The position numbers were made by a program, and so were the translations under genes. A DNA stretch of 53,857 nucleotides, taken from assembly GCA_025463305.1 (NCBI GenBank), contig JAOBWK010000068.1:1-53857 (forward strand), given 5' to 3'. Shown here piece after piece: positions 51,768-53,857 of the stretch. The notes under the pieces were generated by a model. The model was given only the letters and a program-made list of their open reading frames with translations, was not told the DNA's origin and made no database searches. The stretch's first letter is position 1, and every line of letters begins with the position of its first letter. The stretch comes from Ilumatobacteraceae bacterium. GTDB lineage: Bacteria; Actinomycetota; Acidimicrobiia; Acidimicrobiales; Ilumatobacteraceae.

Positions 51768-53857
51768 TCAGTCGGCGTCGGGCCGGACGCGGCCCGGAGC
51801 TGCCTGGAACTTGCCCTTCACACCGGTGGTGCGGGTGGCGCCGGGGGTGAAGCCGGACGACTTGCGGGTCGAGCTGGGGTTGTAGCCGCCGCCGGTCTTG
51901 GGGCCCGGACGGTCGCTGCGGGCCGCGCCGCCGTAAGCGGGGCGGTCGCCGGTCGGTGCCGAGTCACGCTTCTGCCACGGGCGGTCGCCTTGGGCGCGGT
52001 CGCTCTGCGGGCGGCCGGTGCCGCCGCCGGGCCGGTCGTTGCGGTTGCCGCCGCCGTATGCCGGACGTTCGTTGCGGTTGCCGCCGCCGAAGCCGGGGCG
52101 GTCGTTGCGCGGCGCGCCGTATGCCGGGCGGTCACCGCGTGCGCCCGCACCGGGGCGGTCGTTGCGGTTGCCGCCGAAGCCGGGGCGATCGTTGCCGGGG
52201 CGGTCGTTGCGGGCCGCGCCCCCGTACGCCGGGCGGGGAGCGTCGCGGTCGAAACCGGGACGGGCGCTGCGGTCGTCGCGGCCGAAGCGACCACCGGCGG
52301 CGCCACGGTCGTCGTCGCGACGCGGCTTCGGGCTCCAGTCGTTGCGGTCACGAGCCGGGGCGTCGGAGCGCGGGGTCCGTGGCGTCCAGTTGTTGAAGCC
52401 ACGATCGGTGCCACCGGCAGGGCGCTCGGTGCGGCCATCGTGGTTGTTGCCGCGGTAGCCACCCGTGCTGGGGCGGTCGGCGCCGTAGGCGGGGCGATCG
52501 CTGCCGGCACGGTTCGGGCGGTCACCATATGACGGGCGGTCGCTGGAGGGGCGGGCCGTGCGGTCGCCGTATGACGGACGGTCGCCGGTGGGGCGGGCCG
52601 TGCGGTCGCCGTACGAGGGACGGTCGCCGGTGGGGCGGTTCGGGCGGTCGCCGTACGAGGGGCGGTCGCTCGCCGCTGGACGTGCGGCGCGGTCGCCGTA
52701 CGAGGGGCGGTCGCTGGAGGGCCGGCTCGGACGGTCGCCCGAGTTGCCACGGCCGTCGTTGCCGCGTCCGTAGTTGCCGCCGCTGTAGTTGCCGCGGTCG
52801 CCGGACGGCCCGCGGTCGGCGCGGTCGCCGTACGACGGACGGTCGCTGTTGCCGCGGTAGCCACCACGATCGCCGCGGTCGTTGCGCTCGCGCTCGCCAC
52901 GGTCGCGGTTGCCGGTCTCGCGCTCGGCGGCCGGGACGCGCTCGACGGGCTTCTCGCCGCGCTCCCAGGTGACCTCGTTGCCGACGGCGTCGCTCATCCG
53001 CTCGGCGAGGCGCTGACGGCTCGGCGGCACGAACGCGATCACCACGCCGGCCTGACCGGCGCGGCCGGTGCGACCCGAGCGGTGGGTGTAGTCCTTGTCG
53101 TTGTCCGGCATGTCGTAGTGGATGACGAGGCTGACGTTGTCGACGTGGATGCCGCGAGCGGCGACGTCGGTGGCCACCAGGGCCTGCAGCTTGCCGCGCT
53201 TGAAGTCCTCGAGGACCCGCTGGCGGACAGCCTGGCTGCGCGCGCCGTGCAACGCGCCGGCCTTGACGCCGGCACGGTTCAGGTCCTCGGACACGTCATC
53301 GACACCGAAACGGGTCTTGACGAAGACGATGGTGGGGCCGTGCTCCTCGATCAGCGCGACGGCGGCGTCGAGACGATCGGTGGGCCGGGTGACGACGAAC
53401 TTGTGGTCGACGGGAGCTTCCTCCACATCCTCCATGAGGTCGTGGCGGACCGGATCCTTCATGTAGTCGCGGATGATCTCGTTGACGTCACCGTCGAGCG
53501 TGGCCGACCAGAGCATGGTCTGGCGCGTCGCCGGCGTCATGTCGAGGATCTTGCGGACATCGGGCATGAAGCCGAGGTCGGCCATCCGGTCGGCCTCGTC
53601 GATCACACAGACCTCGACGGCACTCAGATCGCAGTAGCCCTTCTCGATGATGTCGAGCAGGCGGCCTGGCGTCGCGACGACGACCGAGGCGCCCTTGCGG
53701 AGCGAGTGGATCTGGGGGCCGAACGAGGCACCGCCGTAGATCGCTTGGATGAAGCGCCACTGGGCGCGACCCAGTGGCACGAAGGCACGCTGCACCTGCT
53801 CGGCGAGCTCGCGGGTTGGTACCAGCACGAGTCCCGTCGGCTTGGTGGGCTCAGCTT
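51768..53857 (-). CDS. DEAD-box RNA helicase with long Gly/Arg/Asp-rich tail (N-terminus beyond window)
   Basis: At least 696 residues are visible. Motifs in order: LVPTRELAEQ (Ia), ATPGRLLDII (Ib), VCVIDEADRMADLGF (DEAD, II), MLWSATLDG (III), ATDVAARGIHVDN (V) and THRSGRTGRAGQ (VI). The N-terminal Q motif and Walker A lie beyond the right edge. After the core (about 300 residues visible) comes a tail of about 390 residues made of RPSYGDR, NDRPGFGG and similar repeats, rich in Gly, Arg, Asp, Tyr and Pro. Such tails bind RNA and can form condensates; both are inference here. The family acts in ribosome assembly or RNA decay. Confidence 0.9.
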   Translation of the reverse strand, partial: AEPTKPTGLVLVPTRELAEQVQRAFVPLGRAQWRFIQAIYGGASFGPQIHSLRKGASVVVATPGRLLDIIEKGYCDLSAVEVCVIDEADRMADLGFMPDVRKILDMTPATRQTMLWSATLDGDVNEIIRDYMKDPVRHDLMEDVEEAPVDHKFVVTRPTDRLDAAVALIEEHGPTIVFVKTRFGVDDVSEDLNRAGVKAGALHGARSQAVRQRVLEDFKRGKLQALVATDVAARGIHVDNVSLVIHYDMPDNDKDYTHRSGRTGRAGQAGVVIAFVPPSRQRLAERMSDAVGNEVTWERGEKPVERVPAAERETGNRDRGERERNDRGDRGGYRGNSDRPSYGDRADRGPSGDRGNYSGGNYGRGNDGRGNSGDRPSRPSSDRPSYGDRAARPAASDRPSYGDRPNRPTGDRPSYGDRTARPTGDRPSYGDRTARPSSDRPSYGDRPNRAGSDRPAYGADRPSTGGYRGNNHDGRTERPAGGTDRGFNNWTPRTPRSDAPARDRNDWSPKPRRDDDRGAAGGRFGRDDRSARPGFDRDAPRPAYGGAARNDRPGNDRPGFGGNRNDRPGAGARGDRPAYGAPRNDRPGFGGGNRNERPAYGGGNRNDRPGGGTGRPQSDRAQGDRPWQKRDSAPTGDRPAYGGAARSDRPGPKTGGGYNPSSTRKSSGFTPGATRTTGVKGKFQAAPGRVRPDAD

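Noticed and set aside
51960..52900. CRISPR-like or minisatellite pattern on the plus strand
   Set aside because: The repeats are irregular in length, have no spacers, and translate in frame as the helicase tail on the minus strand.

Overview
The window is about 54 kb of high-GC actinobacterial chromosome. The gene content (separate pafB and pafC, the F420 gene cofC, an HU protein next to a lysine-rich PAKKA protein, a WhiB remnant, PIN-PhoH, DUF222-HNH, DUF5990) and many leaderless-type promoters point to Acidimicrobiia, perhaps an Ilumatobacter-like lineage. That placement is inferred from gene style; no rRNA or other marker gene is present. Genes are dense, often overlap by 1-4 bases, and lie on both strands.

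Layout. 1-3089: a secreted zinc metallopeptidase (cut by the window edge), a DUF305 protein and a substrate-binding lipoprotein. 3095-6160: a visibly AT-richer island with a radical SAM/SPASM enzyme diverging from a TPR/coiled-coil membrane protein that is translationally coupled to a PP2C-like phosphatase. Its right edge cuts into a Nudix hydrolase gene, which survives only as a frameshifted 5' remnant. 6273-11910: RarD-type transporter, nitroreductase, a second zinc metallopeptidase, a DUF5990/SRPBCC/Tat-secreted protein operon and an HNH-like protein. 12003-15497: ABC ATPase, permease, DesK-type kinase and LuxR-type regulator. 15547-17884: pgl and pgi. 17913-23290: methyltransferase, pafBC, DEDDh exonuclease, a WhiB remnant and PIN-PhoH. 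23381-26300: GNAT-DUF429 fusion, HU gene, PAKKA gene and a decayed AbiEi/DUF559-like pseudogene. 26299-30775: PhyH dioxygenase, PIG-L deacetylase, CofC, an APH-like kinase and GpsA. 30861-38661: unknown protein, C69 peptidase, MOSC protein, SelD, RNase HII, FAD oxidoreductase, ClC transporter and MarR regulator. 38773-42817: DUF222-HNH protein and the transsulfuration pair MetB-like/CBS. 42903-50818: a six-gene MoxR-VWA module (SWIM, DUF5691, membrane protein, MoxR ATPase, DUF5682, VWA). 50926-53857: methyltransferase and a DEAD-box helicase with a very long low-complexity tail, cut by the window edge.

The most interesting points are: (i) the low-GC radical SAM/TPR-membrane/PP2C island and its insertion scar; (ii) a recurring TANNNT box 6-8 nt upstream of start codons in at least 14 genes, implying widespread leaderless transcription; (iii) the MoxR-VWA-SWIM module with an embedded membrane protein and a 24-bp tandem repeat; (iv) HupB-like functions split into two adjacent genes; (v) a palindromic operator overlapping the ClC start codon in front of a MarR gene.
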